A DNA stretch of 64,000 nucleotides from JBCCGR01 sp039029195 (GTDB lineage: Bacteria; Pseudomonadota; Alphaproteobacteria; Rhizobiales; Rhizobiaceae), in NCBI GenBank assembly GCA_039029195.1, contig JBCCGR010000006.1, forward strand, positions 90,816 through 154,815, read 5' to 3'. The translations under genes and the position numbers were made by a program. Positions 16,036 to 25,393 of the stretch are shown one piece after another. A model generated the notes under the pieces. The model was not told the origin of the DNA, made no database searches, and saw nothing but the letters and a program-made list of their open reading frames with translations. Positions within the stretch are counted from its first letter, which is position 1; each line of letters begins with the position of its first letter.

Positions 16036-17008
16036 AGCCGGACCCGGCGAGTTTGAACTGATCGCGCGCTATTTCGCGCCATTGGCCGGTGAAGGGGCAT
16101 TCGGGCTCAAAGATGATGCGGCGCTGCTCGTTGCATCAAGCGGCAATCCGATTGTGGTGACACAGGATGCAATTGCCGCCGGTGTTCATTTCCTGCCCGA
16201 CGATCCGCCCGACCTGATTGCCCGAAAAGCCCTGCGGGTGAACATTTCCGACCTGATTGCCAAGGGGTCGCACCCGTTTGCCTACTCGCTAGCGCTTGGT
16301 TTGCCATCAAACATTGCGGAAGACTGGATCGAGCGATTTGCAAGGGGTTTGGCAGAAGATCAGGCTGAATATGGTGTCCGCCTTACCGGGGGAGACACTT
16401 ACACGAGCGAGCAATTGACGGTCAGTGTTGCGGCGTTTGGTGAGGTCAAAGAAGGTGCATACCGTAGTCGTTTGGGTGCAAAAGCCGGTGACAAAATCAT
16501 CGTCAGTGGTTGTTTTGGGGATGCGGCGTTCGGCCTTTTGGCCCTGTTGGGCAAACTGAACGGCCTACAAGATTCTGATCTTCAAACGCTCGTTCATGCC
16601 TACCACCTCCCCAAGCCACCATTCGGCGTTCAATCCGCCATTGCACGCTTCGCAAATGCTGCGATGGATGTTTCTGATGGTCTCATTGGTGATCTTGAAA
16701 AACTCTGTGCCGCCTCAAATATTTCAGCTCGCATTGATCTCGATCAAGTGCCGCTGTCTCACGCGGTTCAAAGCCCGATAAAGTCCAACCCGGCACACAA
16801 ATATCTGCCATTTACCGGTGGAGATGACTATCAGGTGCTGCTCAGCGTCCCGGCAATTCAAATCGATAAGCTGCTCGCAACAGCGCGCGATGCAAATGTC
16901 TTGATGACCATTGTCGGCGAGGTTTTCGACAGCAACGAATTGTCTGTTTTCACTTATGAAAATGATGAGCGGGTCCACCTGACGGAAACCTCATTCGCAC
17001 ATTTTTAG
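16025..17008 (+). CDS. thiL: Thiamine-monophosphate kinase
   Basis: A 327-residue AIR-synthase-type ATP-binding protein: FELIARYFAP, KDDAALL, VVTQDAIAAGVHF (with the metal-binding aspartate), KALRVNISDLIAKGSHPF, RLTGGDT, AAMDVSDGLIGDLEKL and TGGDDYQVLL. It phosphorylates thiamine monophosphate to the active diphosphate. The start at 16025 has GGTGACAGGG directly upstream and overlaps nusB by 11 bases. It is the last gene of the operon and converges on the acetyltransferase-like gene 9 bases away. Confidence 0.95.
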   Translation: MGSEAGPGEFELIARYFAPLAGEGAFGLKDDAALLVASSGNPIVVTQDAIAAGVHFLPDDPPDLIARKALRVNISDLIAKGSHPFAYSLALGLPSNIAEDWIERFARGLAEDQAEYGVRLTGGDTYTSEQLTVSVAAFGEVKEGAYRSRLGAKAGDKIIVSGCFGDAAFGLLALLGKLNGLQDSDLQTLVHAYHLPKPPFGVQSAIARFANAAMDVSDGLIGDLEKLCAASNISARIDLDQVPLSHAVQSPIKSNPAHKYLPFTGGDDYQVLLSVPAIQIDKLLATARDANVLMTIVGEVFDSNELSVFTYENDERVHLTETSFAHF

Positions 17009-17017
17009 AGTTGGAGT

Positions 17018-18196
17018 TTATGCGCTGCGGCGTTTGGCAAGCGCATCTGCAACAAAGCTGCGCAAAGATTGGGGCAGGGCGTAGAAACCTGCTTTCAGAC
17101 CCTTCTTGATGGTTGGAATACGCAGGGACAAAGCCAACCTTCCACGCAAACTGAACGCTTCTACATAGTCAACCATATCGATACGGGTGTTGCAGAGCTT
17201 TCGCTTGTATTCTTCAGGGTTTCCAAGAAGATCATACGACCGATAACCGTTTTCAAAGGCCCATTTGAGTACCCTGTGCAGATGATGATTTCCGGGCGAC
17301 ATGCGAGCAAATTGGGGATCAAATGCGATGAAATAGGCGTAAAGCCTGTCCTCATCTACGAGCAAGAGTTGGCCTGCAGCCGGATTTCCATCGACGAGCA
17401 GCAGATGGCAATGCGGGTTTGAACACTCTGGCTGTGCTGGAAGGCTAGAAAGAAGCGCGTGAAAGTCAGCCTGTCCCACACTGTTTGAAACAATGCCATC
17501 GGCCTGAAACCGCTCCTGCTTCCAGGTCAGCATTGTTTCGATCGCCCTTTTGAACTCGGGGTCGCCAGCTTGAAAAACGACTTCACCAAGGGTGTGATCG
17601 CGCAAGAATCGTCGTTCGTTTTGCCGCAAATTCTTTCGTGTGCGTTTTGAAAGCGAAGTGTGATGGTCGTCAAAGTCGCGAAATCTTGTGAAATCAAGCA
17701 CATGGGCGGTGTCAGTGACTTCGGTAGAAGCGTTTTTATGTCCGGCCCAAACCCGACGATGTGTATTCGGCACCTGGGTCAGTCGAATGATGTCAGGAGT
17801 CACTCCTTTATCTCGCAGATGTTCGAGCGCCAATTCCATCAGCCGATCTGCATCATGCGCAGGATCGAACAACGCCGTCGTGTATTGTGCTGTGGGATGA
17901 GAGAGCAGCTCCCAGACACTTCCCGAAATCAGGCGTTGGCGTTGTATCAGGGGAAGCAGGAACACCAGCCGATCACGCTGAAAGACCGTCAGCAGGCGAA
18001 TATCATCGAGTTCGTGCGTCGGCAGCATCGTTTGGCACCAGTGGTGGCACCAGCCGTAGTGCTGAAACAGATTCTCGCTAAGCGGCGATGCGTTCTGCAG
18101 GGCGATCCAATTTGACCGAAGGCCTTCCATTGCTTCAAATCCGCACAGAAGTCGGGGCTCAAGTCTGCTATCGCCACCACTTTGCCGTTTGCGCAT
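17018..18196 (-). CDS. FemAB/CelD-type GNAT acyltransferase at edge of glycan locus
   Basis: A 392-residue protein matching the Acetyltransf_6 group (CelD/BcsL-like): paired GNAT folds with SKRTRKNLRQNERRF, TMLTWKQERF, HCHLLLVDGNPAAGQLLLVDEDRLYAYFIAFDPQFARMSPGNHHLHRVLKWAFENGYRSYDLLGNPEEYKRKL. These enzymes are thought to acylate polysaccharide or transfer aminoacyl groups; none is biochemically typical. The start at 18196 is chosen before MRKRQSGG, with GGAA 8 bases upstream; the frame to 18325 would invade the NusG-like promoter. It is divergent from the NusG paralogue and probably belongs functionally to the polysaccharide locus. Confidence 0.78.
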   Translation of the reverse strand: MRKRQSGGDSRLEPRLLCGFEAMEGLRSNWIALQNASPLSENLFQHYGWCHHWCQTMLPTHELDDIRLLTVFQRDRLVFLLPLIQRQRLISGSVWELLSHPTAQYTTALFDPAHDADRLMELALEHLRDKGVTPDIIRLTQVPNTHRRVWAGHKNASTEVTDTAHVLDFTRFRDFDDHHTSLSKRTRKNLRQNERRFLRDHTLGEVVFQAGDPEFKRAIETMLTWKQERFQADGIVSNSVGQADFHALLSSLPAQPECSNPHCHLLLVDGNPAAGQLLLVDEDRLYAYFIAFDPQFARMSPGNHHLHRVLKWAFENGYRSYDLLGNPEEYKRKLCNTRIDMVDYVEAFSLRGRLALSLRIPTIKKGLKAGFYALPQSLRSFVADALAKRRSA

Positions 18197-18357
18197 GAAT
18201 ATTGTTCCAACACGGCACGAAAAACCGCACCACTGCCCTGATCTGCACAAAGTGTCGCAAAATCTGCGCCAGAGAGTGCGTTGTTGCACTGGTCCCTGTC
18301 GTTGAGGGCTGTTAGGGGTTGCCAAACTGGTTCAAACCACGTCCGACCAACTGTGTG

Positions 18358-18870
18358 ATGTCCGAACATTCGAATGCCCGCTGGTATGTGGCCTCCACCC
18401 AACCGTCTCGCGAAAAGCTGGCGCTTCAAAACCTGAAAAATCAGGACTTTCAAACTTTCTTGCCATTGAGACGCAAGACGGTTCGGCATGCTCGCAAGCT
18501 GATGAACCGCAGCACGCCGTTTTTCCCAGGATATGTTTTCATTCGCATGGATGCAGGCCAGCAAAGGTGGCGACCAATCAATGGTACGCTGGGCGTGCGC
18601 CAATTGATCCTGTCCGGCAATGAACCGCAGCCTGTCCCTTTTGGCGTCGTGGAACGCCTGCAGGACCTGACCGACGAAACCGGCCACCTTGATTTCAGCC
18701 CTGACCTTGAAGTGGGATCCTCTGTGCGGGTGCTTTCTGGACCGTTTGCAGATCTCGTAGGAAAGCTCGACAGGTATGATGGAGCACACCGCGTTCGGGT
18801 GCTGCTTTCAATCATGAATGGTGAGGTGCCCGTTCTGATTGATGATCAGGACGTTGCTCCAACAAATTAA
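18358..18870 (+). CDS. NusG paralogue (RfaH-like processive antiterminator candidate) heading the glycan operon
   Basis: A 170-residue NusG-family protein: an N-terminal NGN domain (ARWYVASTQPSREKLALQNLKNQDFQTFLPLRRKT, FFPGYVFIRMD, LGVRQLI) and a C-terminal KOW domain (LEVGSSVRVLSGPFADLVGKLDRYD). It differs from housekeeping NusG by its position in front of about 26 kb of co-directional polysaccharide genes, where specialised paralogues (RfaH, LoaP, UpxY type) promote full-length transcription. The ATG at 18358 lacks a good ribosome site; a TTG at 18319 is in frame. An ops-like element occurs downstream before galE. Confidence 0.85.
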   Translation: MSEHSNARWYVASTQPSREKLALQNLKNQDFQTFLPLRRKTVRHARKLMNRSTPFFPGYVFIRMDAGQQRWRPINGTLGVRQLILSGNEPQPVPFGVVERLQDLTDETGHLDFSPDLEVGSSVRVLSGPFADLVGKLDRYDGAHRVRVLLSIMNGEVPVLIDDQDVAPTN

Positions 18871-18937
18871 CGGTACACGTGAGCAGATTCAGATGCGAAG
18901 GTGAACCAACGAGTCGCTAATATGTCATGAGACGCAA

Positions 18938-19960
18938 ATGAAAACACTGGTTACTGGAAACGCGGGATTTATCGGGTTCCACACCACCAAACGTCTGCTT
19001 GAGCGTGGAGATAGTGTCGTCGGATTTGATATCGTCAACGACTATTATGATCCGCAAATCAAGGAAGACCGTCTCAAAGAGCTGGAAGCCGTGGCCGCGC
19101 GGTCCGGTTCAGACTATCTCCATGTGCGCGAAAATCTTGCGAATACGGCTGTCGTTGAAGCGTGCTTCAAAGAGCATCGTTTCGACCGGGTCATCAACCT
19201 CGCGGCCCAGGCCGGCGTCCGATATTCGCTTGTTAATCCACACGCCTATGTTGAAAGCAATCTGGTCGGGTTCACCAACATTTTGGAAGGGTGCCGACAG
19301 AACCAGGTGCAGCATCTCACCTATGCCAGCACGTCAAGCGTCTATGGCGCCAACACCGATATGCCGTTTTCCGAGCGAAAAATGGCGGACCACCCGGTTC
19401 AGTTTTACGCTGCAACGAAGCGAGCCAACGAATTGATGGCGCACTCCTACAGCCACCTTTATCAGCTTCCAACGACCGGCTTGCGCTTTTTCACGGTGTA
19501 CGGCCCGTGGGGTCGACCCGATATGGCATTGTTTTTGTTCACCAAAAACATGCTTGAAGGGCGTCCGATTCAAGTTTTCAACCATGGAAAACACACACGC
19601 GATTTCACGTTCGTCGATGATATTGTCGAAGGTGTCATCCGGGCAAGCGATGACATCGCTTTGCCAAACTCAGACTGGGACAGTTCTAAACCCGATGCGG
19701 CAACGAGCAACGCGCCCTATCGTTTGTTCAACATCGGCAACAACAATCCCGTCAGTCTGATGAAATATATCGAGGCGATTGAACAGAAGCTCGATGTTGA
19801 GGCGGAGAAAATTTTCCTACCACTTCAAAAGGGCGACGTTCCAAGCACTTTCGCGGACGTTTCCGCATTGAAAGAGGCCGTGGGGTATCAACCGAAAACT
19901 CCGGTCGAAGAGGGAGTTTCCGCATTCGTCGATTGGTACCGATCTTACTACAACGTCTAG
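18938..19960 (+). CDS. UDP-glucuronate 4-epimerase (extended SDR)
   Basis: A 340-residue SDR with GNAGFIGFHTTKRLL at the NAD site, catalytic YAATK at about residue 152 and the PWGRPDMALFLFTKNMLEGRPI and GKHTRDFTFVDDIVEGVIR segments typical of UDP-glucuronate 4-epimerases. It would provide UDP-galacturonate for the surface glycan. The gene follows the NusG paralogue by 67 bases and has GAGA before the start. A 397-base gap and a hairpin follow it. Confidence 0.9.
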   Translation: MKTLVTGNAGFIGFHTTKRLLERGDSVVGFDIVNDYYDPQIKEDRLKELEAVAARSGSDYLHVRENLANTAVVEACFKEHRFDRVINLAAQAGVRYSLVNPHAYVESNLVGFTNILEGCRQNQVQHLTYASTSSVYGANTDMPFSERKMADHPVQFYAATKRANELMAHSYSHLYQLPTTGLRFFTVYGPWGRPDMALFLFTKNMLEGRPIQVFNHGKHTRDFTFVDDIVEGVIRASDDIALPNSDWDSSKPDAATSNAPYRLFNIGNNNPVSLMKYIEAIEQKLDVEAEKIFLPLQKGDVPSTFADVSALKEAVGYQPKTPVEEGVSAFVDWYRSYYNV

Positions 19961-20109
19961 AGGCGTTCCCCAATCGATGAAATCATCAAAAAAACATCAT
20001 TAAGGGAATAAAGATCCACCTCAAGAAAGTGCGAGTGGCGCGGGACCGTTTCCGAGAAACAATGCTGAACTCTAACGGTGTTGGAACGACCGCAATCGGG
20101 TCGGAATTG

Positions 20110-20128
20110 AACGGGATTGTGTCCCGTT
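20110..20128 (+). terminator. Weak terminator-like hairpin
   Basis: AACGGGA and TCCCGTT form a perfect 7-bp stem with a 5-base loop; only scattered Ts follow (TGCATCTCTTGATTTT). It could be a site at which a NusG-type antiterminator matters. Confidence 0.4.
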
Positions 20129-20303
20129 TGCATCTCTTGATTTTGATAGTCTTATGAAACCGCCCAAACCAGCCGAGCGGTGGTTGCTGGTCTGATTTTC
20201 GACTGGTAGTTATCCCGCACGTTTTGACCCGATTCTGTGTTCAGTACCTGGGCAGAAGCGCAGTTCGTTTCTCACTGATATCCTTTGGGTTTTTCACCCG
20301 AAG

Positions 20304-20315
20304 TGCGGTAGCTTT
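20304..20315 (+). promoter_or_regulatory. ops-like element (RfaH recruitment motif) before galE
   Basis: TGCGGTAGCTTT matches the enterobacterial ops consensus GGCGGTAGnnTG at ten of twelve positions. It lies 43 bases before the galE start, with a small GGGT/ACCC hairpin just upstream. The same GCGGTAGC core also occurs by chance inside dnaE2, so the call is tentative. Confidence 0.3.
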
Positions 20316-20357
20316 TGTCGAACGAAACCGGCATCCGCATGACCGGAGACTGGCATC

Positions 20358-21344
20358 GTGAGCGTCCTCGTAACAGGAGGCGCAGGCTACATCGGTAGCC
20401 ACATGGTCTGGGCGCTTTTGGATGCCGGAGAAGATGTGGTGGTACTCGATCGTCTTTCGACGGGTTTTGACTGGGCCGTTCCGGGACAGGCAACCTTGAT
20501 TGTCGGCGAGGTGGGAGACGAGCGCGCGCTTGAGACCTTGTTCCAAGCATACGACATTGATGCTGTAATGCACTTTGCCGGTTCGATTGTGGTTCCTGAA
20601 TCCGTTGCTGACCCGCTTTCCTATTACAAAAACAATACGTCGGCCTCCCGCACGCTGATCGAACACAGCGTGAAGGCTGGTGTGAAACATTTCGTTTTTT
20701 CATCGACCGCTGCGGTTTATGGTGCAAGCGGGCAGGAGCCGGTTCGCGAAACGGCCGTCGCTGCGCCGGAATCACCCTATGGCTGGTCCAAGCTGATGAC
20801 GGAACAGATCCTCGCCGACGCTTCTGCCGCTCACGATTTGGAATATGCGGTTCTCCGTTATTTTAACGTTTCTGGAGCTGATCCTGATCAAAGAACTGGC
20901 CAGTCGACCAAAGGTGCCACACACCTGATCAAGGTTGCCTGCGAAGTCGCGCTTGGCATGCGGGACCGGTTGGAGATATTCGGAACCGACTATCCGACGT
21001 CGGATGGAACCTGCGTGCGCGACTACATTCACGTGACGGACCTCGTCGATGCCCATCTGCTGGCCTTGCGCCATCTGCGTGGTGGCAAGGGCTCGCTCAC
21101 AGCGAATTGCGGCTATGGGCAGGGGTTCTCAGTTCGAGAGGTTGTTGAGGCTGTGTCGCAGGTCATTGACCGGGAACTCCCGCACAAAGAGGTTGGCCGC
21201 CGGGCGGGTGATCCAGCTTCAATTGTCGCAGACGCTGAAGTCGCGCGAGAAGTTCTCGGTTGGACACCGCGCCACGACAAGCTCTCAGGTATTGTTACTG
21301 CCGCACTGCAGTGGGAACAGCACTTGCTGCGCAGAAACCGGTGA
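20358..21344 (+). CDS. galE: UDP-glucose 4-epimerase GalE
   Basis: A 328-residue extended SDR: VTGGAGYIGSHMVWALL at the NAD site, catalytic SPYGWSKLMTE (YxxxK), RYFNVSGAD and DGTCVRDYIHVTDLVDAHLLAL. It interconverts UDP-glucose and UDP-galactose for glycan assembly. The start is GTG at 20358 with GGAG 10 bases upstream. The stop codon overlaps the GTG start of the ABC transporter (GTGA), implying coupled translation. Confidence 0.92.
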   Translation: MSVLVTGGAGYIGSHMVWALLDAGEDVVVLDRLSTGFDWAVPGQATLIVGEVGDERALETLFQAYDIDAVMHFAGSIVVPESVADPLSYYKNNTSASRTLIEHSVKAGVKHFVFSSTAAVYGASGQEPVRETAVAAPESPYGWSKLMTEQILADASAAHDLEYAVLRYFNVSGADPDQRTGQSTKGATHLIKVACEVALGMRDRLEIFGTDYPTSDGTCVRDYIHVTDLVDAHLLALRHLRGGKGSLTANCGYGQGFSVREVVEAVSQVIDRELPHKEVGRRAGDPASIVADAEVAREVLGWTPRHDKLSGIVTAALQWEQHLLRRNR

Positions 21345-23137
21345 GTGCGACCGCTTATGAATTTAGCGCTGTGGTCCGGGTGCTTACCCGGCTCTATGGA
21401 AAACTATCCGCAAAGCGCAAACGACAACTGTTGTTCGTACTGCTGATATCGATCTTCGGGGGATTTGCTGAAGTGGCCACAATCGGTCTGATCGTGCCGT
21501 TTCTGACTGTTCTGACGGCTCCCGATCTTACCGCGCACACTCCCGTTCTGGGGCAGGTTTTCGAAGTTTTGGGCGCGGAGAACAGGACCGACCAAATCTT
21601 CTGGCTAACCGTGTTGTTTTGCAGCGTTGCATTGGTGGCCGGTCTGGTCCGGATTGCACTGGTTTGGTCTTATCAGCATGCCGTATATTGGATCGGATAT
21701 GATCTGGCGGGTCAGGCCTACAACAATGTCCTGAGCCAGCCTTATCGATTTCATCTCGACAACAATTCAAGCACGATGATTGCCGGTCTCGAAAAAGTGC
21801 AAACGGCGGTGAACTGGATACTGATGCCAGTGGTACAGGCAATCACGTCGGTCATCATCAGCCTGTTTATCATAACAGCGCTTCTGCTGATTGATCCGAT
21901 CATCCTGATCTTGGCAGCTCTGGCTTTTGCGAGTGTATACGGGCTGATAAATCTGGCCACCCGGCGCAGGTTGGTGGCGAATTCGAGTATTATCGCAAAA
22001 GCGCAAACCGATCGCGTTAAAGCAATACAGGAAGGCATTGGCGGCATTCGCGATGTGATCATTGACCGTGCCCAGCCTCAATTTTTGTCGGTTTTTCAAG
22101 TTGTTGATTACGGTTGCAGGAAAGCACAGGTTTTCAACAGCCTTGTGGCGCAGCTTCCCCGGTTTGCGATTGAAGCCTTTGGCATGATCCTGTTTGGCAT
22201 CGTTGCCTACTATTTTACGCTCCAGAGCGGAGGCTTGGTTGCCACACTACCGGTGCTGGCTGCTTTGGCGCTGGGCGCTCAGCGATTGCTACCTTTGTTT
22301 CAGGCCATCTACCAGGCATTGGCTCAGGTTTGGTCACATCTCGATATCGTAATTGATGTCCTGAAATTGCTTGATCTTAAATCCGATAATCATGCTGTCC
22401 CGGACGATCAGTCGAAAAGACTGAAGTTCGATAGCGGCATCAAATTGAAGAATGTCGATTTCTCCTATTCGGGATCGGGTGTACCGGTGGTGGAAACACT
22501 CAATCTCTCTATCAAAAAGGGAGAACGGGTTGCCTTCATCGGTCGGACCGGCAGCGGCAAAAGCACAATTATGGATCTGCTAATGGGGCTACTGAGCCCA
22601 ACCGGTGGTCAGATATCAGTAGACGGTGTGGAGTTGGCGGGGGAGAAGCGGGCCGGCTGGCAAAAACACATCGCTCATGTGCCGCAGGCGATATTTCTCG
22701 CCGATGCAACGCTTGCAGAGAACATCGCCTTCGGGATTGACCCGGCATCAATTGATATGGATCGGGTCAAGCGGGCTGCTGAAGGTGCCAACATTGCCGA
22801 GTTTGTAGAAGGATTGCCGACGAAATACCAAACCACGGTCGGTGAACGCGGCGTCAGGCTTTCTGGCGGTCAGCGCCAGCGTATCGGAATTGCTCGCGCG
22901 CTCTACAAAGACGCTGATGTTCTAGTGTTTGATGAAGCAACAAGTGCGCTCGATAGCGAAACTGAAGCATCCGTTATGCAGGCGATTGAAGGGCTGGGGC
23001 GCAGCCTGACGATTTTTATCATCGCCCACCGGGTTACAACGGTGCGTTTCTGTGACCGAATTGTTCGACTTGAGCGGGGTAAAGTCGTTGCTGAGGGTTC
23101 CTATGAAGCCGTCGTTGATGCCCCGGAACCCGCCTGA
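21341..23137 (+). CDS. PglK/MsbA-like ABC exporter half-transporter, candidate lipid-linked glycan flippase
   Basis: A 598-residue fusion of a six-helix membrane domain (about residues 20-330) and an ABC ATPase: Walker A GRTGSGKSTIMDLL, signature LSGGQRQRIGIARAL, Walker B DVLVFDEATSALD and H-loop IIAHR. Type IV exporters of this kind flip lipid-linked oligosaccharides (PglK) or lipids. Because the locus has an EpsG-like protein and Wzy_C protein but no Wzx, this is the best flippase candidate. The GTG start at 21341 overlaps the galE stop; no in-frame ATG lies near. Confidence 0.85.
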   Translation: MSATAYEFSAVVRVLTRLYGKLSAKRKRQLLFVLLISIFGGFAEVATIGLIVPFLTVLTAPDLTAHTPVLGQVFEVLGAENRTDQIFWLTVLFCSVALVAGLVRIALVWSYQHAVYWIGYDLAGQAYNNVLSQPYRFHLDNNSSTMIAGLEKVQTAVNWILMPVVQAITSVIISLFIITALLLIDPIILILAALAFASVYGLINLATRRRLVANSSIIAKAQTDRVKAIQEGIGGIRDVIIDRAQPQFLSVFQVVDYGCRKAQVFNSLVAQLPRFAIEAFGMILFGIVAYYFTLQSGGLVATLPVLAALALGAQRLLPLFQAIYQALAQVWSHLDIVIDVLKLLDLKSDNHAVPDDQSKRLKFDSGIKLKNVDFSYSGSGVPVVETLNLSIKKGERVAFIGRTGSGKSTIMDLLMGLLSPTGGQISVDGVELAGEKRAGWQKHIAHVPQAIFLADATLAENIAFGIDPASIDMDRVKRAAEGANIAEFVEGLPTKYQTTVGERGVRLSGGQRQRIGIARALYKDADVLVFDEATSALDSETEASVMQAIEGLGRSLTIFIIAHRVTTVRFCDRIVRLERGKVVAEGSYEAVVDAPEPA

Positions 23138-23190
23138 ACATCGTGCCAAAAGAAGACATCTTATGAACCGCAATTTCATGATCGCTGCCC

Positions 23191-24189
23191 ATGCTGAACG
23201 GTAAATCAATTCTGATCACCGGCGGAACCGGATCGTTTGGGCAAGCATTCGTTCGAACGGTTCTGGAACGGTATCCAGACGTTGGCCGATTGGTGGTGTT
23301 TTCGCGCGATGAGTTGAAGCAGTTCGAGATGGCACAGAAATTCGCGCCGCAAGATCACGATGCCCTGCGATACTTTATTGGTGATATTCGCGACGAGTCT
23401 CGTTTGCGCCGCGCTTTGAAAGATGTCGATATTGTCATCCACGCGGCTGCCCTGAAGCAGGTGCCAGCAGCAGAATACAATCCTTTCGAATGTATCAAAA
23501 CCAATGTGTTGGGCGCGCAAAACCTCATCGAGGCCTGCCTCGATTCCAACGTGTGCAAGGTGGTGGCGCTTTCCACAGACAAGGCGGCGGCGCCCATCAA
23601 TTTGTACGGCGCAACGAAACTCTGTTCAGACAAACTTTTCACCGCAGCCAACAATGTAACAGGTCATCAGGACATCAAATTTTCTGTCGTACGCTACGGC
23701 AATGTGATGGGAAGCCGGGGTTCGGTGATCCCGTTCTTTCTCGACCGAAAATCAACTGGGGTTCTGCCGATCACCGATCCGACAATGACCCGCTTCAACA
23801 TCACACTGCAGGAAGGCGTCGATATGGTGCTGTGGGCGCTTGAAAATGCACTTGGTGGCGAGATATTCGTACCCAAGATTCCAAGCTACCGCATCACGGA
23901 TGTTGCCGCCGCAATTGGACCCGATTGCAAGCAGGAAATCGTCGGTGTCCGGCCGGGCGAGAAAATCCATGAGGAAATGATCACAGCCAGCGACAGTTTC
24001 AACACGGTCGATCTGGGGCAATATTTTGCCATTTTGCCGAGCGCTGGCGCTTATTCGGTTTCCGACTATCAGACCCGTATGGGCGGCGAGAGCGTTGAGC
24101 CGGGATTTGCCTACAATAGTGGTTCCAACGACGACTTTTTGTCTGTGGAAGCGTTGCGAACGCTGATTGACCAGGAAATCAAGGTCTAA
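23191..24189 (+). CDS. pseB: UDP-GlcNAc 4,6-dehydratase (inverting) PseB
   Basis: A 332-residue SDR: GKSILITGGTGSFGQAFVRTVLE, VVFSRDELKQFEM, HAAALKQVPAAEYNPFECIKTNVLGAQN, STDKAAAPINLYGATK and VRYGNVMGSRGSV are all PseB hallmarks. It removes water from UDP-GlcNAc and inverts C5, the first step of CMP-pseudaminic acid synthesis. No strong ribosome site precedes the ATG. PseC follows 7 bases after the stop. Confidence 0.95.
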   Translation: MLNGKSILITGGTGSFGQAFVRTVLERYPDVGRLVVFSRDELKQFEMAQKFAPQDHDALRYFIGDIRDESRLRRALKDVDIVIHAAALKQVPAAEYNPFECIKTNVLGAQNLIEACLDSNVCKVVALSTDKAAAPINLYGATKLCSDKLFTAANNVTGHQDIKFSVVRYGNVMGSRGSVIPFFLDRKSTGVLPITDPTMTRFNITLQEGVDMVLWALENALGGEIFVPKIPSYRITDVAAAIGPDCKQEIVGVRPGEKIHEEMITASDSFNTVDLGQYFAILPSAGAYSVSDYQTRMGGESVEPGFAYNSGSNDDFLSVEALRTLIDQEIKV

Positions 24190-24196
24190 GATTTCT

Positions 24197-25393
24197 ATGA
24201 TCCCATACGGCCGTCAATCCATATCCGAAGCTGACATCGCGGCTGTTGAAGAGGTGCTTCGATCTGATTTCCTGACCCAGGGACAGGCCATACCGCGGTT
24301 TGAAAAAGCTGTTTCTCACTATTGTGGCGCCGAACATGGTGTGGCTGTAAACAGTGCGACCAGCGCTCTGCATATTGCCTGCCTGGCGCTCGGTGTCGGG
24401 CCTGGCGATCTGGTGTGGACCTCAGCCACGACATTTGTTGCGAGCGCAAACTGCGCGCGGTATTGCGGCGCTGAAGTCGACTTTGTCGATATTGACCCAA
24501 CGACGTTCAACATGAGCGTGGAGGCGCTGGAAGGGAAGCTTCTTGAGGCCGAAACGGAAGGTCGATTACCCAAAGTGGTCATTCCCGTTCACATGTGCGG
24601 ACAAAGCGCAGATATGCGAGAAATTGGTGCGCTTGCAGAACGGTATGGGTTTCGTGTCATTGAGGATGCATCCCACGCGATCGGCGGGTCTTATAGGAAC
24701 CGCAATGTCGGTGCCTGCGAATTCAGCGACATCTGTGTGTTCAGCTTCCATCCGGTGAAGATTGTCACAACAGGGGAGGGCGGTCTTGCCACCACCAACA
24801 ATCCTGATTTTGCGCAAAAAATGCAATTGCTGCGGTCCCACGGCGTTACGCGTCAGCCAAAACTGCTGTCCGCTGAAAACCCGCCGCCATGGTACTACGA
24901 GCAGATTGATTTGGGCTTCAATTATCGCATGACCGACATTCAGGCAGCGCTCGGTACAAGCCAGATTGAACGTCTGAACGAGTTTGTCGATAAACGCCAT
25001 GCAATCGCAGATCGCTATGATGACATGCTGGGAGATCTGCCGGTGGTCATGCCAAGGCGACTGTCCAACCGCCGCTCTGCGCTTCATCTGTATGTGATCC
25101 GACTTGAAACCCACAAGATCGAACCATCCCACCGTGACGTGTTTGAAGCGCTGCGCGCCGGGGGGATCGGCGTCAATCTTCACTATATGCCGGTCTATCT
25201 ACAGCCCGATTTTCGCAAACTTGGTTTCGAACCAGGCCTTTGTCCCGAAGCGGAAAAATATGCCAACGATGCCATCAGTATTCCGATGTATCCGGCTCTT
25301 GGTGAAGACGATCAGCGCGAAGTGGTGGAAGTGCTGACACGAATTTTGTCGCACGGTGACGGCTCAGGGTCTGAAGTGGAACATCAGACATGA
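24197..25393 (+). CDS. pseC: PseC, PLP aminotransferase of pseudaminic acid synthesis
   Basis: A 398-residue DegT/DnrJ/EryC1-family enzyme starting MIPYGRQSISEADIAAV. The Schiff-base lysine is in FSFHPVKIVTTGEGG; VNSATSALHIACLALGVGPGD and TFVASANCARYCGAEVDFVDID are typical. It forms UDP-4-amino-4,6-dideoxy-beta-L-AltNAc from the PseB product. The start at 24197 follows the pseB stop by 7 bases; an earlier frame at 24167 lies inside pseB. The stop overlaps the pseF start (ATGA). Confidence 0.94.
   Translation: MIPYGRQSISEADIAAVEEVLRSDFLTQGQAIPRFEKAVSHYCGAEHGVAVNSATSALHIACLALGVGPGDLVWTSATTFVASANCARYCGAEVDFVDIDPTTFNMSVEALEGKLLEAETEGRLPKVVIPVHMCGQSADMREIGALAERYGFRVIEDASHAIGGSYRNRNVGACEFSDICVFSFHPVKIVTTGEGGLATTNNPDFAQKMQLLRSHGVTRQPKLLSAENPPPWYYEQIDLGFNYRMTDIQAALGTSQIERLNEFVDKRHAIADRYDDMLGDLPVVMPRRLSNRRSALHLYVIRLETHKIEPSHRDVFEALRAGGIGVNLHYMPVYLQPDFRKLGFEPGLCPEAEKYANDAISIPMYPALGEDDQREVVEVLTRILSHGDGSGSEVEHQT

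Larger units (their letters stand above)
19961..20357. other. 397-base gap between UDP-glucuronate epimerase and galE
   Basis: No convincing open frame. It holds a 7-bp hairpin at 20110-20128, a small GGGT/ACCC hairpin near 20287-20299 and an ops-like motif at 20304-20315. It is the largest gap in the first half of the locus and may contain a second promoter. Confidence 0.6.
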
